Assembly: GCA_036723975.1 (NCBI GenBank)
Contig: DAIMGJ010000012.1
Coordinates: forward strand, 1 to 64,000
Direction of reading: 5' to 3'
Length of the DNA stretch: 64,000 nt
Source: JAILEN01 sp036723975
GTDB taxonomy: Bacteria; Bacillota; Clostridia; Lachnospirales; Lachnospiraceae
A program made the position numbers and the translations under genes. This document shows positions 1 through 7,977 of the stretch, in pieces. Below the pieces are notes generated by a model. The model saw only the letters and a list, made by a program, of their open reading frames with translations. It made no database searches and was not told the origin of the DNA. Position 1 is the first letter of the stretch, and every line of letters begins with the position of its first letter.

Positions 1-49
1 TATAATAACTGTGCGCTATATCTATATACTTACGCTTAGCAACAACGAA

Positions 50-1714
50 CTAAACTTCCATAAGTATCGGCATAATCATCGGACGGCGTTGCGTTTCTTT
101 CCACACAAAGTCCCCAAGGGCAGATTTTACTTCAGACTTAATCTGTCCCCAATCAGTAACATTTTCAGACATCAAGTCTTCCATCGTATCATTTAAGACC
201 GCTCTTGCAGAATCCATCAAATCTTCTGCTCCGCGAACATATACAAATCCACGGCTGACAATATCCGGTCCTGCCAAAACCAGTCCCGTTCCTGCCTGTA
301 AGGTCATAACAACAATAATGATGCCGTCTTCTGCCAAATGCTGACGATCACGAAGAACAATGTTTCCAACATCTCCAACGCCAAGTCCGTCAACCATAAT
401 TGCTCCGGTATGAACATGGCTGACTACTTTTGCAGAATTATCATCCAGCTCTAATACATCACCGGAAGAAATAATAAACACATCCTTGGACTCATAGCCA
501 AGTTCTTTTACAATGGCTTCCTGTGCTTTTAGATGCTTGTACTCACCGTGAACCGGAATACAGTACTTAGGTTGTAAAAGTGTATAAATCAATTTAATCT
601 CTTCCGCACAAGCATGTCCGGATACATGAACGTCCTGAGAGATAACCTTGGCTCCCTTGCGATAAAGCTCGTTCATAATATTAGACACCGCTTTTTCATT
701 TCCCGGAATCGGATGGGATGAAAATACGATGGTATCGTTTGCGGTAATGGAAACCTTCTTGTGCATACCGTTTGCCATACGGGAAAGGGCTGCCATGGTT
801 TCGCCCTGAGATCCGGTAGTGATAATTACCGTCTTCTCATCCGGATAATTCTTAAGTTCATCAACGGAAATCAATGTGTTTTCCGGAATATTCAAATAGC
901 CGAGTTCGGAAGCTGTGGAAATAATATTTACCATGCTTCGTCCTTCTACCACTACTTTTCGTCCGAATTTTTCAGCAGAATTGATAATCTGCTGCACACG
1001 ATCCACATTGGAAGCAAAGGTTGCAACGATAATACGTCTAGTGGAATTATCCGCAAAAATATTGGAAAACTGACGTCCTACCGTACGCTCTGACTGGGTA
1101 AATCCCGGGCGTTCCGCATTGGTGGAATCACACATTACGGCAAGCACGCCTTTTTTACCGATTTCTCCGATACGTTGTAAATCAATGGCATCTCCGTAAA
1201 CCGGTGTGTAGTCCACTTTAAAGTCCCCGGTATGGAACACAACGCCGGCAGGCGTATAAATTGCGAATGCTGCCGCATCCTGAATACTGTGGTTTGTTTT
1301 TACAAACTCTACACGGAACGGTCCAAGGTTGATAGACTGCCCGTACTTAACCACCTTTCTTCGAACTTGGGAAGAAAGATTGTGTTCCTGCAACTTATGG
1401 TCAATAATGCCCATGGTAAGTTTTGTCGCATATATCGGCATATTTAACTGTTTTAAGACATAAGGGATCGCACCGATATGATCCTCATGTCCGTGGGTAA
1501 TAAATAATCCCTTGATTTTCTCCTCATTCTCAATCAAATACGAGATATCCGGGATTACCAAATCTACGCCAAGCATATCATCTGTAGGGAAAGCCAGACC
1601 GCAATCCACAACAATAATACTGTCCTCATATTCAAAGACAGTAATATTCATTCCGATTTGCTCCAAACCACCCAACGGAATGATACGCAATTTGCTATTT
1701 TTCGTGTTATTCAA
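50..1714 (-). CDS. rnjA: Ribonuclease J (RNase J1 type)
   Basis: A metallo-beta-lactamase/beta-CASP ribonuclease that matures and degrades mRNA and rRNA (5'-3' exonuclease and endonuclease) in the cytoplasm. The 554-residue length matches the family. The zinc-binding HGHEDH motif lies at about residues 74-79, after the start of the MBL fold (IPLGGLEQIG). Later GDF, SSHPIPG and HVSGHA motifs fit MBL/beta-CASP RNases. The start is TTG, supported by GGAGG about six bases upstream. It is the last gene of a minus-strand run ireB-ruvX-DUF1292-rnjA, a common Clostridia arrangement. Whether it is the J1 or J2 paralogue cannot be decided here. Confidence 0.95.
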   Translation of the reverse strand: MNNTKNSKLRIIPLGGLEQIGMNITVFEYEDSIIVVDCGLAFPTDDMLGVDLVIPDISYLIENEEKIKGLFITHGHEDHIGAIPYVLKQLNMPIYATKLTMGIIDHKLQEHNLSSQVRRKVVKYGQSINLGPFRVEFVKTNHSIQDAAAFAIYTPAGVVFHTGDFKVDYTPVYGDAIDLQRIGEIGKKGVLAVMCDSTNAERPGFTQSERTVGRQFSNIFADNSTRRIIVATFASNVDRVQQIINSAEKFGRKVVVEGRSMVNIISTASELGYLNIPENTLISVDELKNYPDEKTVIITTGSQGETMAALSRMANGMHKKVSITANDTIVFSSHPIPGNEKAVSNIMNELYRKGAKVISQDVHVSGHACAEEIKLIYTLLQPKYCIPVHGEYKHLKAQEAIVKELGYESKDVFIISSGDVLELDDNSAKVVSHVHTGAIMVDGLGVGDVGNIVLRDRQHLAEDGIIIVVMTLQAGTGLVLAGPDIVSRGFVYVRGAEDLMDSARAVLNDTMEDLMSENVTDWGQIKSEVKSALGDFVWKETQRRPMIMPILMEV

Positions 1715-1747
1715 AATATCCTCCTTTTGACATTTAAAAGTCCGGTC

Positions 1748-2026
1748 TTATTCTTCAATATCAATATCTTCAATCAACTCGGAAAAGACAGAAAGAACGG
1801 CATCCCACTCTGCGTCATCTTCGACGAATTCATAAATCGCATCCTCGCCGTCTTCAGACACACATTTCAATACAGTAGAATCTACCTCTTCAAAATCATC
1901 TTCTTCTGTTTCTTCCGGATTTTGCTCAGATACCAATAGATATTGAGTTCCGTTTAATTTTGTTTCTCCTATTACAAAAAAGGAAAGTGAATCTCCCTCT
2001 TCTGAATTCATAATAATCTGTTCCAT
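1748..2026 (-). CDS. DUF1292 domain protein (YrzB-like)
   Basis: A small, very acidic protein of 92 residues matching the DUF1292/YrzB family. The N-terminal half resembles the family core (residues on either side of FFVIGETKLNG, YLLVSE), and the C-terminal half is rich in Glu and Asp. No biochemical function is established for the family. It sits 11 bases downstream of ruvX and 33 bases upstream of rnjA, so the genes are probably cotranscribed. The ribosome-binding site ahead of the chosen ATG is weak (AGGT about 11 bases upstream); an internal ATG five codons later is a possible alternative. Confidence 0.85.
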   Translation of the reverse strand: MEQIIMNSEEGDSLSFFVIGETKLNGTQYLLVSEQNPEETEEDDFEEVDSTVLKCVSEDGEDAIYEFVEDDAEWDAVLSVFSELIEDIDIEE

Positions 2027-2037
2027 AATAAAACAAC

Positions 2038-2478
2038 CTATCTGTTTTGATTCTTTTTATAATCCAAATATCCCTGCAAAATAAACATTGCAGCGATTTC
2101 ATCCACATAGTTTTTTCGATGCTCTCGTCTGATATTAGACTCCATCATAACATTATCGGCGGATACGGTAGTAAGACGTTCATCCCACAGCACAACAGGC
2201 ACAGAAAACTTCTGCTCCAAATCCGCTTTAAACGCATTGGTTTTTTCGCAGCGGTCACCTTCTGTACCATTTAAGTTTTTGGGATAGCCTAAGACGATCT
2301 CAGTGATTTGATACTCTTCGATTAGTTCCTTGATACGCGCAAAGGTAGTGCGCAACTTGGATTCCTTTTCTCTGCGAATGATTTCCACACCCTGTGCAGT
2401 TAAAAACAGTGGATCCGATACTGCAACCCCCACAGTCTTTGAGCCAAAATCCAAACCTAAAATTCTTCCTTCAGACAA
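2038..2478 (-). CDS. ruvX: Holliday junction resolvase-like RuvX/YqgF
   Basis: A 146-residue RNase H-fold protein of the RuvX/YqgF family, linked to 16S rRNA 5'-end processing and proposed as a Holliday-junction resolvase. The N-terminal GLDFGSKTVGVAVSDP carries the first catalytic Asp. LGYPKNLNG and VLWDERLTT are the other conserved blocks, and VDEIAAM supplies the C-terminal acidic residue. The start is TTG, with an AAGGATGG-like site upstream. The gene lies three bases after ireB and just before the DUF1292 gene, the usual Clostridia order. Confidence 0.92.
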   Translation of the reverse strand: MSEGRILGLDFGSKTVGVAVSDPLFLTAQGVEIIRREKESKLRTTFARIKELIEEYQITEIVLGYPKNLNGTEGDRCEKTNAFKADLEQKFSVPVVLWDERLTTVSADNVMMESNIRREHRKNYVDEIAAMFILQGYLDYKKNQNR

Positions 2479-2481
2479 AGG

Positions 2482-2745
2482 TTATTTCCATCCTTCGGTT
2501 TTAATATACTTATCCAAAAGTTCTTCTACCAGCTCGTCCCGTTCCACCTTCATAATAAGGCTTCTGGCATTGTTATGACTGGTGATAAACGTAGGATCTC
2601 CGGACATAATGTATCCAACAATCTGATTAACAGGGTTATATCCTTTTTCGGACAACGCCTGGTAAACCAGTTCTAAGATATCACTAACGGAAACCGCGTT
2701 TTCCTTTTCAACTTTGAAATACTGCGTATTATTTAAATCTGCCAT
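2482..2745 (-). CDS. ireB: IreB family regulatory phosphoprotein (UPF0297)
   Basis: An 87-residue protein of the IreB/YrzL family. In Enterococcus, IreB is a substrate of the Ser/Thr kinase IreK and modulates cephalosporin resistance; the role in this organism is inferred by family only. Recognisable features are the N-terminal NNTQYF segment (the family's phosphorylatable Thr region) and GYNPVNQIVGYIMSGDPTFI. I chose the ATG at 2745 rather than a TTG seven codons upstream because AAAGGACGG lies 8-12 bases before the ATG, while the TTG has no clear ribosome-binding site. First gene of the ireB-ruvX-DUF1292-rnjA run. Confidence 0.9.
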   Translation of the reverse strand: MADLNNTQYFKVEKENAVSVSDILELVYQALSEKGYNPVNQIVGYIMSGDPTFITSHNNARSLIMKVERDELVEELLDKYIKTEGWK

Positions 2746-2826
2746 AGTTATATCCGTCCTTTTCAATATGAATCCATTGTAATGGATATCCCATCAAAAG
2801 TAAAGAAACGGCACTGAATCTTTCCT

Positions 2827-4146
2827 CTAGATTTCAAAAATCATCAATTCATTTGATAAATATCCTGTTATTTTTCCATCCAAAATTTTGTTTTCTAAAT
2901 TTTCATCTGTATTTGAAAGAGGATATGCTACTTTTATATACTCTTTCGTAAATCCTGTCATGTAACGTTTATCATCAACAATGATTTCTTCTTCAAACAA
3001 AACAGAAACTTTTTTGCCGATAAAATAAGAGCGATACTCTTTTGACATTTCCTCTTCTATAGCTAAAAGTTCATCGGAACGACGCGCTTTTTCTTTTTCC
3101 GGCACCTGTCCGGGCATCTTTTCCGCCTTCGTTCCATGGCGTTTGGAATATTTAAATACATGCATTTCATAGAAGCCTATGTCTCTGCAAAACGCTTTGC
3201 TCTCCGAGAATTCCTCTTCTGTTTCCTGTGGGAAGCCGACGATGACATCCGTGGTAATGGCCGGATGCTCGAACACCTCTCTCAAGCGACGACAACCTTC
3301 TTTGTATTCCGTGGCATTGTACTTACGGTTCATTCGATTTAAGGTAGCATCACAACCACTCTGCAACGAAAGATGAAAATGCGGACAGATTTTTTTCACC
3401 TGAGAAATACGCTTGCAAAACTCTTCCGTACAAACCTGAGGTTCCAAAGAGCTTAAACGAATCCGTTCCACACCGTCTATCTTATTTATGGATTCGATTA
3501 CATCAATCAATTCCACTTCTTTCGGAATGCCATAAGATGTAATATGAATTCCCGTAAGCACGATTTCTTTATAGCCTTTATCTACCCAGTTTTTCACCTC
3601 TTCCAAGATGGAATCCAAACTTCTGGAGCGAGCACGTCCTCTGGCATAAGGAATAATACAGTAGGAACAAAACTGATTGCATCCGTCCTGAATTTTAATA
3701 AATGCTCTGGTATGCTCTTTTGGAACAAAGGTCGAAAACTCCTCATACTCCGCAACTCCGTCATTGATATCAAAAATCAAAGATTCCACACTTTTAGCAT
3801 CTTCGTACTTATGGATTTCCTTAATCAGATCATGCTTTTTATTATTTCCGATGATAATATCGCAATTAAAATCTTCCGGTTTTAATCCTGCGATTGTGGC
3901 TGTCTGTACATAGCATCCCGCAGCTACAACGATTGCATTGGGGTTTTGTTTTTTGGCACGATGAATCATCTGACGCGATTTTCGATCCGCCATATTTGTA
4001 ACGGAACAGGTGTTAATAACATAAACATCCGCCACATCATGGAAAGGTACGATTTCATACCCATCATTGATTAACATCTGCTCCATTGCTTCCGTTTCAT
4101 AGGAATTCACTTTACAGCCAAGATTATGTAAAGCTGCTTTTTTCAT
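2827..4146 (-). CDS. mtaB: tRNA t6A37 methylthiotransferase MtaB
   Basis: Radical-SAM enzyme that converts t6A37 to ms2t6A37 in tRNAs reading ANN codons. It has the MTTase order: an N-terminal UPF0004 domain (LHNLGCKVNSYE, with cluster cysteines there and in NTCSVTN and AAGCYVQ), a radical-SAM domain with CNQFCSYC at about residues 155-165, and a C-terminal TRAM-like tail. About 439 residues, typical for the YqeV/MtaB clade. The ATG at 4146 has GAGG at an 8-base spacing; the ATG two codons upstream lies too close to that site. In B. subtilis mtaB sits beside prmA and rsmE; here nifS and thiI intervene and rsmE is not seen. Confidence 0.93.
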   Translation of the reverse strand: MKKAALHNLGCKVNSYETEAMEQMLINDGYEIVPFHDVADVYVINTCSVTNMADRKSRQMIHRAKKQNPNAIVVAAGCYVQTATIAGLKPEDFNCDIIIGNNKKHDLIKEIHKYEDAKSVESLIFDINDGVAEYEEFSTFVPKEHTRAFIKIQDGCNQFCSYCIIPYARGRARSRSLDSILEEVKNWVDKGYKEIVLTGIHITSYGIPKEVELIDVIESINKIDGVERIRLSSLEPQVCTEEFCKRISQVKKICPHFHLSLQSGCDATLNRMNRKYNATEYKEGCRRLREVFEHPAITTDVIVGFPQETEEEFSESKAFCRDIGFYEMHVFKYSKRHGTKAEKMPGQVPEKEKARRSDELLAIEEEMSKEYRSYFIGKKVSVLFEEEIIVDDKRYMTGFTKEYIKVAYPLSNTDENLENKILDGKITGYLSNELMIFEI

Positions 4147-4160
4147 TTGCATTTCCTCGA

Positions 4161-4189
4161 TTGACTTTTTAACTTATATGTTTTAGGAT
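4161..4189 (+). promoter_or_regulatory. Sigma-A promoter of the HPr-like gene
   Basis: TTGACT (4161-4166), a 17-base spacer, then TAGGAT (4184-4189). This predicts a start near 4196 and a leader of about 30 bases containing AGGAGG before the ATG at 4227. Predicted from sequence only; the -10 matches the consensus at four of six positions. Confidence 0.5.
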
Positions 4190-4226
4190 TACAGTATATT
4201 TACAAACACAATAGGAGGATAAACAC

Positions 4227-4454
4227 ATGAAGACAGTTAAAATCTCTTTAAATTCTATCGACAAAGTAAAATCCTTTGTAAATACTATTAGCCAGTTTGA
4301 TAGCGATTTCGATTTAATTTCCGGACGTTACGTAATTGATGCAAAGTCCATCATGGGAATCTTCTCTCTGGATTTATCTCAGAACATCGATCTTACCATT
4401 CATGCGGAAGATGATGCTGAAATCGTTGCTAAGCTTAAAGATTACATCGTTTAA
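4227..4454 (+). CDS. HPr-like protein lacking the catalytic histidine
   Basis: A 75-residue protein with the HPr fold signature. Aligned to B. subtilis HPr with a constant offset of five residues, the regulatory serine region is kept (KSIMGIFSL, Ser41 equivalent to Ser46), but the active-site block around His15 is replaced by LNSIDKVKS, with Ser10 at the His position and no following Arg-Pro. It therefore cannot be a normal PTS phosphocarrier. Bacillus Crh is a known case of an HPr paralogue without His15 that acts only through the Ser site; a regulatory role here is inference. AGGAGG sits eight bases before the ATG. The gene stands alone on the plus strand and its stop overlaps the thiI stop by four bases. 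Confidence 0.85.
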   Translation: MKTVKISLNSIDKVKSFVNTISQFDSDFDLISGRYVIDAKSIMGIFSLDLSQNIDLTIHAEDDAEIVAKLKDYIV

Positions 4455-5632
4455 GGTGTAACCGTTATTGTTTCTGTTGTAGATATAGCTACATCCATTA
4501 ACTCGTCGATTTTTTCGGCGAGTTTTTTTTCGGAATTTTCTATTACAGAAAGTCTTGGTTTTGTCACAGGATGCTTTGCCACGAAAATGGTACAGCAATC
4601 CTCAAAGGGCAAAATAGATGTCTCGTAAGTTCCGATTTTTTCGGAACGCTCAATAATCTCCTGCTTATCCATACCAATCAGCGGTCTGTAAACCGGGAGT
4701 GTACAAACTGCATTGGTGCATTCCAAAGACTGCATCGTCTGACTTGCAACCTGTCCGATACTTTCACCGGTGATAAGGCCCAAATCCCCATGTTCTTTTG
4801 CAAAATGCTCTGCTATCTTCATCATATATCGACGCATAATAATGGTCAGTTCCTCATGAGGACACTGCTCATAAATATACAACTGGATATCCGTAAAGTT
4901 TACAATATGCAAATTAATCGGACCTGCGTACTTTGACACCTGCTTTGCCAAATCAACAACCTTTTGCTTTGCACGCTCAGAAGTATATGGCGGTGCATGG
5001 AAATAGGTGGCATCTAAGGTTACACCACGTTTTGCAATCATATAACCTGCTACCGGAGAATCAATTCCTCCGGAAAGAAGAAGCATTGCAGAACCGCTGG
5101 TTCCCACCGGCATACCTCCCGGTCCCGGAACTTCTTTACAATAATAGTTAATACGCTCACGAATCTCCACATGGAACATCACATCCGGATTATGGACATC
5201 CACTCTAAGATTCGGGTATGCCTCTAGGAGTTTTTCACCGATTGCTGCATTTAATTCCATAGAATTCATTGGATAATTCTTGCGACTTCTTCTTGAATCC
5301 ACTTTAAAGGTAAAGGAAGGATTTTTTCCGTAGATTTCACCAAAGTATTCCACTACTTCTTTTGCCAAGGCATCAAATCCGTTATCCTCAGTTAATACTG
5401 CAGGACAGATTCCCACAATACCAAACACGCATGAAAGTGCTTCGATGGCTTCATCCATATCAAAATCAGAAAGAGCCTCCACAAAGATTCGGCCCATGGG
5501 ACGTGTAACTTCGAATTCTCCCACATCTTTTAAAGCAAACTTAATCTGCTTTACCAAGCTTTCCTCAAAGGTTCGTCTGTTTTTTCCTTTTAATGCGATT
5601 TCTCCGTACTTAATTAAAAATGCTTTTTCCAT
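4451..5632 (-). CDS. thiI: tRNA 4-thiouridine synthase ThiI
   Basis: Adenylates U8 of tRNA and inserts sulfur to make 4-thiouridine; in some bacteria it also serves thiamine thiazole synthesis. Order of domains: N-terminal ferredoxin-like region, THUMP domain (about residues 60-165), and a PP-loop ATPase with LLLSGGIDSPVAGYM at residues 185-198. At 393 residues it is the short Firmicutes type without the C-terminal rhodanese domain of the E. coli protein, so sulfur is expected to come directly from a partner desulfurase. That partner is probably the adjacent upstream cysteine desulfurase. The extreme C-terminus is encoded over a plus-strand terminator. Confidence 0.94.
   Translation of the reverse strand: MEKAFLIKYGEIALKGKNRRTFEESLVKQIKFALKDVGEFEVTRPMGRIFVEALSDFDMDEAIEALSCVFGIVGICPAVLTEDNGFDALAKEVVEYFGEIYGKNPSFTFKVDSRRSRKNYPMNSMELNAAIGEKLLEAYPNLRVDVHNPDVMFHVEIRERINYYCKEVPGPGGMPVGTSGSAMLLLSGGIDSPVAGYMIAKRGVTLDATYFHAPPYTSERAKQKVVDLAKQVSKYAGPINLHIVNFTDIQLYIYEQCPHEELTIIMRRYMMKIAEHFAKEHGDLGLITGESIGQVASQTMQSLECTNAVCTLPVYRPLIGMDKQEIIERSEKIGTYETSILPFEDCCTIFVAKHPVTKPRLSVIENSEKKLAEKIDELMDVAISTTETITVTP
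4500..4530 (+). terminator. Intrinsic terminator of the HPr-like gene, inside thiI
   Basis: A nine-pair hairpin (4500-4508 with 4516-4524, one G-T pair, 7-base loop) followed by a run of eight T on the plus strand (4523-4530). It lies about 45 bases after the HPr-like stop and inside the antisense coding sequence of the thiI C-terminus. On the minus strand it has no T tract, so it should not stop thiI. Confidence 0.75.
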
Positions 5633-5651
5633 ATAATTTCCTTTACTATAC

Positions 5652-5676
5652 TTCCCTCCTCCCGCAGGGGAGGGAA
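5652..5676. other. Intergenic inverted repeat between nifS-like gene and thiI
   Basis: A perfect eight-base inverted repeat (5652-5659 with 5669-5676) with a nine-base loop that can extend by a CC/GG pairing. There is no T tract on either strand, so it is not a standard terminator. It may protect or attenuate the thiI message between the two genes. Confidence 0.45.
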
Positions 5677-5693
5677 TACCATCTATATATTAA

Positions 5694-6848
5694 TTAGTGA
5701 CGTGTGTATTTTCTGAGTTTAGGAATAATCTCTTTCAACTCCTTAACTGCGTACTCCAACTCTTCTTTCGTTGTGTGGATGGAAAAGCTGAAGCGGACGG
5801 TGGAGTCCAAGAGGTTCTTCTTTAATCCGATGGCGGTTAGAGTTTTTGAAACTGCCGGTTTATTGGATGAACATGCACTTCCTGCCGAAACATAAATATG
5901 CTTTTCTTCTAAGGCATGTAATAACACTTCCGCACGTACACCTTCGACAGACATGCTTAATATATGAGGTGCGCCGGTTTCATCCAGTGGTCCGTTTAAT
6001 GAAACACCGTCAATTTTTGAAAGTTCTGTAATCAAATACTCTCTTAACTTATATAATTTCTTTTGATTCTTTTCAAAATTTTTAAAAATATCTTCTACCG
6101 CTACCCCAAGTCCTGCAATGGCAGGAACATTTTCCGTACCGGAACGAAGACCCCTCTCCTGTCCGCCGCCTAAAATCACAGGATTGCATTTTACTTTATC
6201 AGACTTGTATAAGAATCCGCTTCCCTTTGGTCCGTGAATCTTATGACCACTGACGGAAAGTAAATCAATATTCATCTTCTTCGGAAGCACTTCCACTTTT
6301 CCGTAAGATTGAACCGCATCAACATGAAACAAGGTATTCGAATTTTTCTGTTTGATAATATTTCCGGCTTCCATAATCGGCTCAATGGTTCCGATTTCGT
6401 TATTTACATGCATAACGGAAACCAGAATGGTGTCCGGTCGGATTTCATTGGAAAGTTCTTTTAAATCAATGCGTCCCTTTTCATCCACATGCAAATAGGT
6501 GACATCATAGCCCAGGGTTTCCAAAAGCGCAAACGCATTTCCAACAGAAGGATGCTCAATAGGGGTTGTAATAACATGCATACCGCTTCGCTTGTAAGCC
6601 ATTGCACATCCGATAATCGCAAGATTATTGGTCTCGGTTCCGCCGGAGGTAAAATAGATTTCTTTATCATTTACCTTTAAGCTTTTCGCAATAATGCTTC
6701 TGGTCTCCTTCAGATAATTCTCTGCTTCAAACCCTTTCATGTGCATGGAAGATGGGTTCCCGTAATCCTCCAAAAACACCTTATTCATTTTTTCTACTGC
6801 TTTTTCGCTACATTTTGTGGTAGCGGAATTATCTAAATATGCTTCCAT
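5694..6848 (-). CDS. Cysteine desulfurase (NifS/IscS-like), likely ThiI partner
   Basis: PLP enzyme releasing sulfur from cysteine as a persulfide. Visible residues: the N-terminal YLDNSATT signature, SGGTETNN at 68-75, the PLP lysine Lys203 in SVSGHKIHGPKG, RSGTEN, and the catalytic Cys326 in SAGSACSS. It has 384 residues. The gene directly precedes thiI with a 61-base gap, parallel to nifZ-thiI in B. subtilis, where the desulfurase is dedicated to 4-thiouridine synthesis. No iscU or other Fe-S scaffold is nearby, which supports the tRNA-thiolation role, although a wider sulfur-donor role is possible. Confidence 0.93.
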   Translation of the reverse strand: MEAYLDNSATTKCSEKAVEKMNKVFLEDYGNPSSMHMKGFEAENYLKETRSIIAKSLKVNDKEIYFTSGGTETNNLAIIGCAMAYKRSGMHVITTPIEHPSVGNAFALLETLGYDVTYLHVDEKGRIDLKELSNEIRPDTILVSVMHVNNEIGTIEPIMEAGNIIKQKNSNTLFHVDAVQSYGKVEVLPKKMNIDLLSVSGHKIHGPKGSGFLYKSDKVKCNPVILGGGQERGLRSGTENVPAIAGLGVAVEDIFKNFEKNQKKLYKLREYLITELSKIDGVSLNGPLDETGAPHILSMSVEGVRAEVLLHALEEKHIYVSAGSACSSNKPAVSKTLTAIGLKKNLLDSTVRFSFSIHTTKEELEYAVKELKEIIPKLRKYTRH

Positions 6849-6911
6849 GATTAAATCCTTTTTTTATTACACCGACTGCCTATTATAACAACAGTTGGAG
6901 CAAAACTCAAA

Positions 6912-7871
6912 TCATTCCTGTGATTCTTTTACTGCCGTAATATTTACCCACTCTCCCTGGTGGTTTTCTTCCAATACCTTAAGACCTGATTTTTCAATGG
7001 CCTCCCGTACTTCACCGGCTTTAAAATCAATAATGCCGGAGGAGATAAAAAGTCCACCCGGTTTCATCCGTCCGGGAATGCGCGGCATCATCTCTACAAT
7101 AATATCCGCCAAAATATTGGCAACCACCACATCATAGCACTCGTCCCCCAACTTCTTTTCCAATTCATCATCGGTAATTAAGTTTCCGATATGGAAGGAA
7201 GTTTTTCCAAAGTCTAGATCATTATTCTTAAAGTTTTCCTGTGCCGATAAAATACAATCCTCATCTATATCGGTACCTGCCACACTACCTGCTCCAAGCT
7301 TAAGTGCCACGATAGATAAAATACCGCTGCCAAAACCTAAGTCCAATACGCAATCATCTTTTTTCAAATGCTTTTTCAGTTGTCGGATACAAAGCTGTGT
7401 GGTCTCATGCTTTCCGGTACCAAAGGCAATGCCGGGATCGATACGGACTACCATCTGAGACGGATCAACCTCTCTGTCCTCCCAGGTAGGTAAAAATAAA
7501 ATATCTTCAATCGTAAATTCATGAAAATATTTCTTCCAATTGTTACGCCAATCCTCTTCGTCTGTTTCATCCACGGAAATCTTTCCGGTACCGATATTCA
7601 TAAACTTCTTTGTTTCTTCCAAAGAAAGCTGAATGCTTTCCAACAATGAGGAGGCATCAAAATCCTCTTCCACATAAAAACAAATCCTGCATTCATCCAA
7701 ATCGCCTGTTACATCCGGCTGTAATTCCTCATAAACGCCACCCTGCTTTTCATCAAAAACAGGCAAATTGTCCTTTATCTCAATATTTGTAATATCATGT
7801 TCCATTAAAATTCCACTGATGACATCTTCCGCTTGAGGAATGGTATCAATGGTATAGCGAATCCATTTCAT
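6912..7871 (-). CDS. prmA: Ribosomal protein L11 methyltransferase PrmA
   Basis: SAM-dependent methyltransferase that modifies ribosomal protein L11. The 319-residue protein has an N-terminal L11-recognition domain and a Rossmann methyltransferase domain. Family motifs are GIAFGTGKHETTQLC, the SAM-binding LDLGFGSGILSI and the NILADII block. The ATG follows AAGGGGAG at good spacing. It is separated from dnaJ by a terminator and has its own promoter, so it is not simply the last gene of the heat-shock operon. The rsmE gene usually found downstream in Firmicutes is not present here. Confidence 0.94.
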   Translation of the reverse strand: MKWIRYTIDTIPQAEDVISGILMEHDITNIEIKDNLPVFDEKQGGVYEELQPDVTGDLDECRICFYVEEDFDASSLLESIQLSLEETKKFMNIGTGKISVDETDEEDWRNNWKKYFHEFTIEDILFLPTWEDREVDPSQMVVRIDPGIAFGTGKHETTQLCIRQLKKHLKKDDCVLDLGFGSGILSIVALKLGAGSVAGTDIDEDCILSAQENFKNNDLDFGKTSFHIGNLITDDELEKKLGDECYDVVVANILADIIVEMMPRIPGRMKPGGLFISSGIIDFKAGEVREAIEKSGLKVLEENHQGEWVNITAVKESQE

Positions 7872-7911
7872 GGCAGCTCCCCTTTCAAAGGTCTTTTCTT
7901 AAATCTTTTCA

Positions 7912-7939
7912 ATTATATCACAAATGCCCATTTGGTCAT
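7912..7939 (-). promoter_or_regulatory. Promoter of prmA
   Basis: On the minus strand: ATGACC as -35 (7934-7939), a 16-base spacer and a perfect TATAAT -10 (7912-7917), directly after the dnaJ terminator. The predicted leader is about 35 bases. Confidence 0.6.
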
Positions 7940-7972
7940 AAAAAAAGGAAAGTAACTGTCTTACTTTCCTTT
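7938..7972 (-). terminator. Terminator of the hrcA-grpE-dnaK-dnaJ operon
   Basis: A perfect 12-pair stem (7944-7955 with 7961-7972, 5-base loop) followed on the minus strand by a T run. It lies six bases after the dnaJ stop and separates dnaJ from prmA. The prmA -35 overlaps its end. Confidence 0.85.
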
Positions 7973-7977
7973 GTATC

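Noticed and set aside
5652..5676. Hairpin between the cysteine desulfurase gene and thiI considered as a terminator
   Set aside because: No T tract on either strand; kept only as an inverted repeat.
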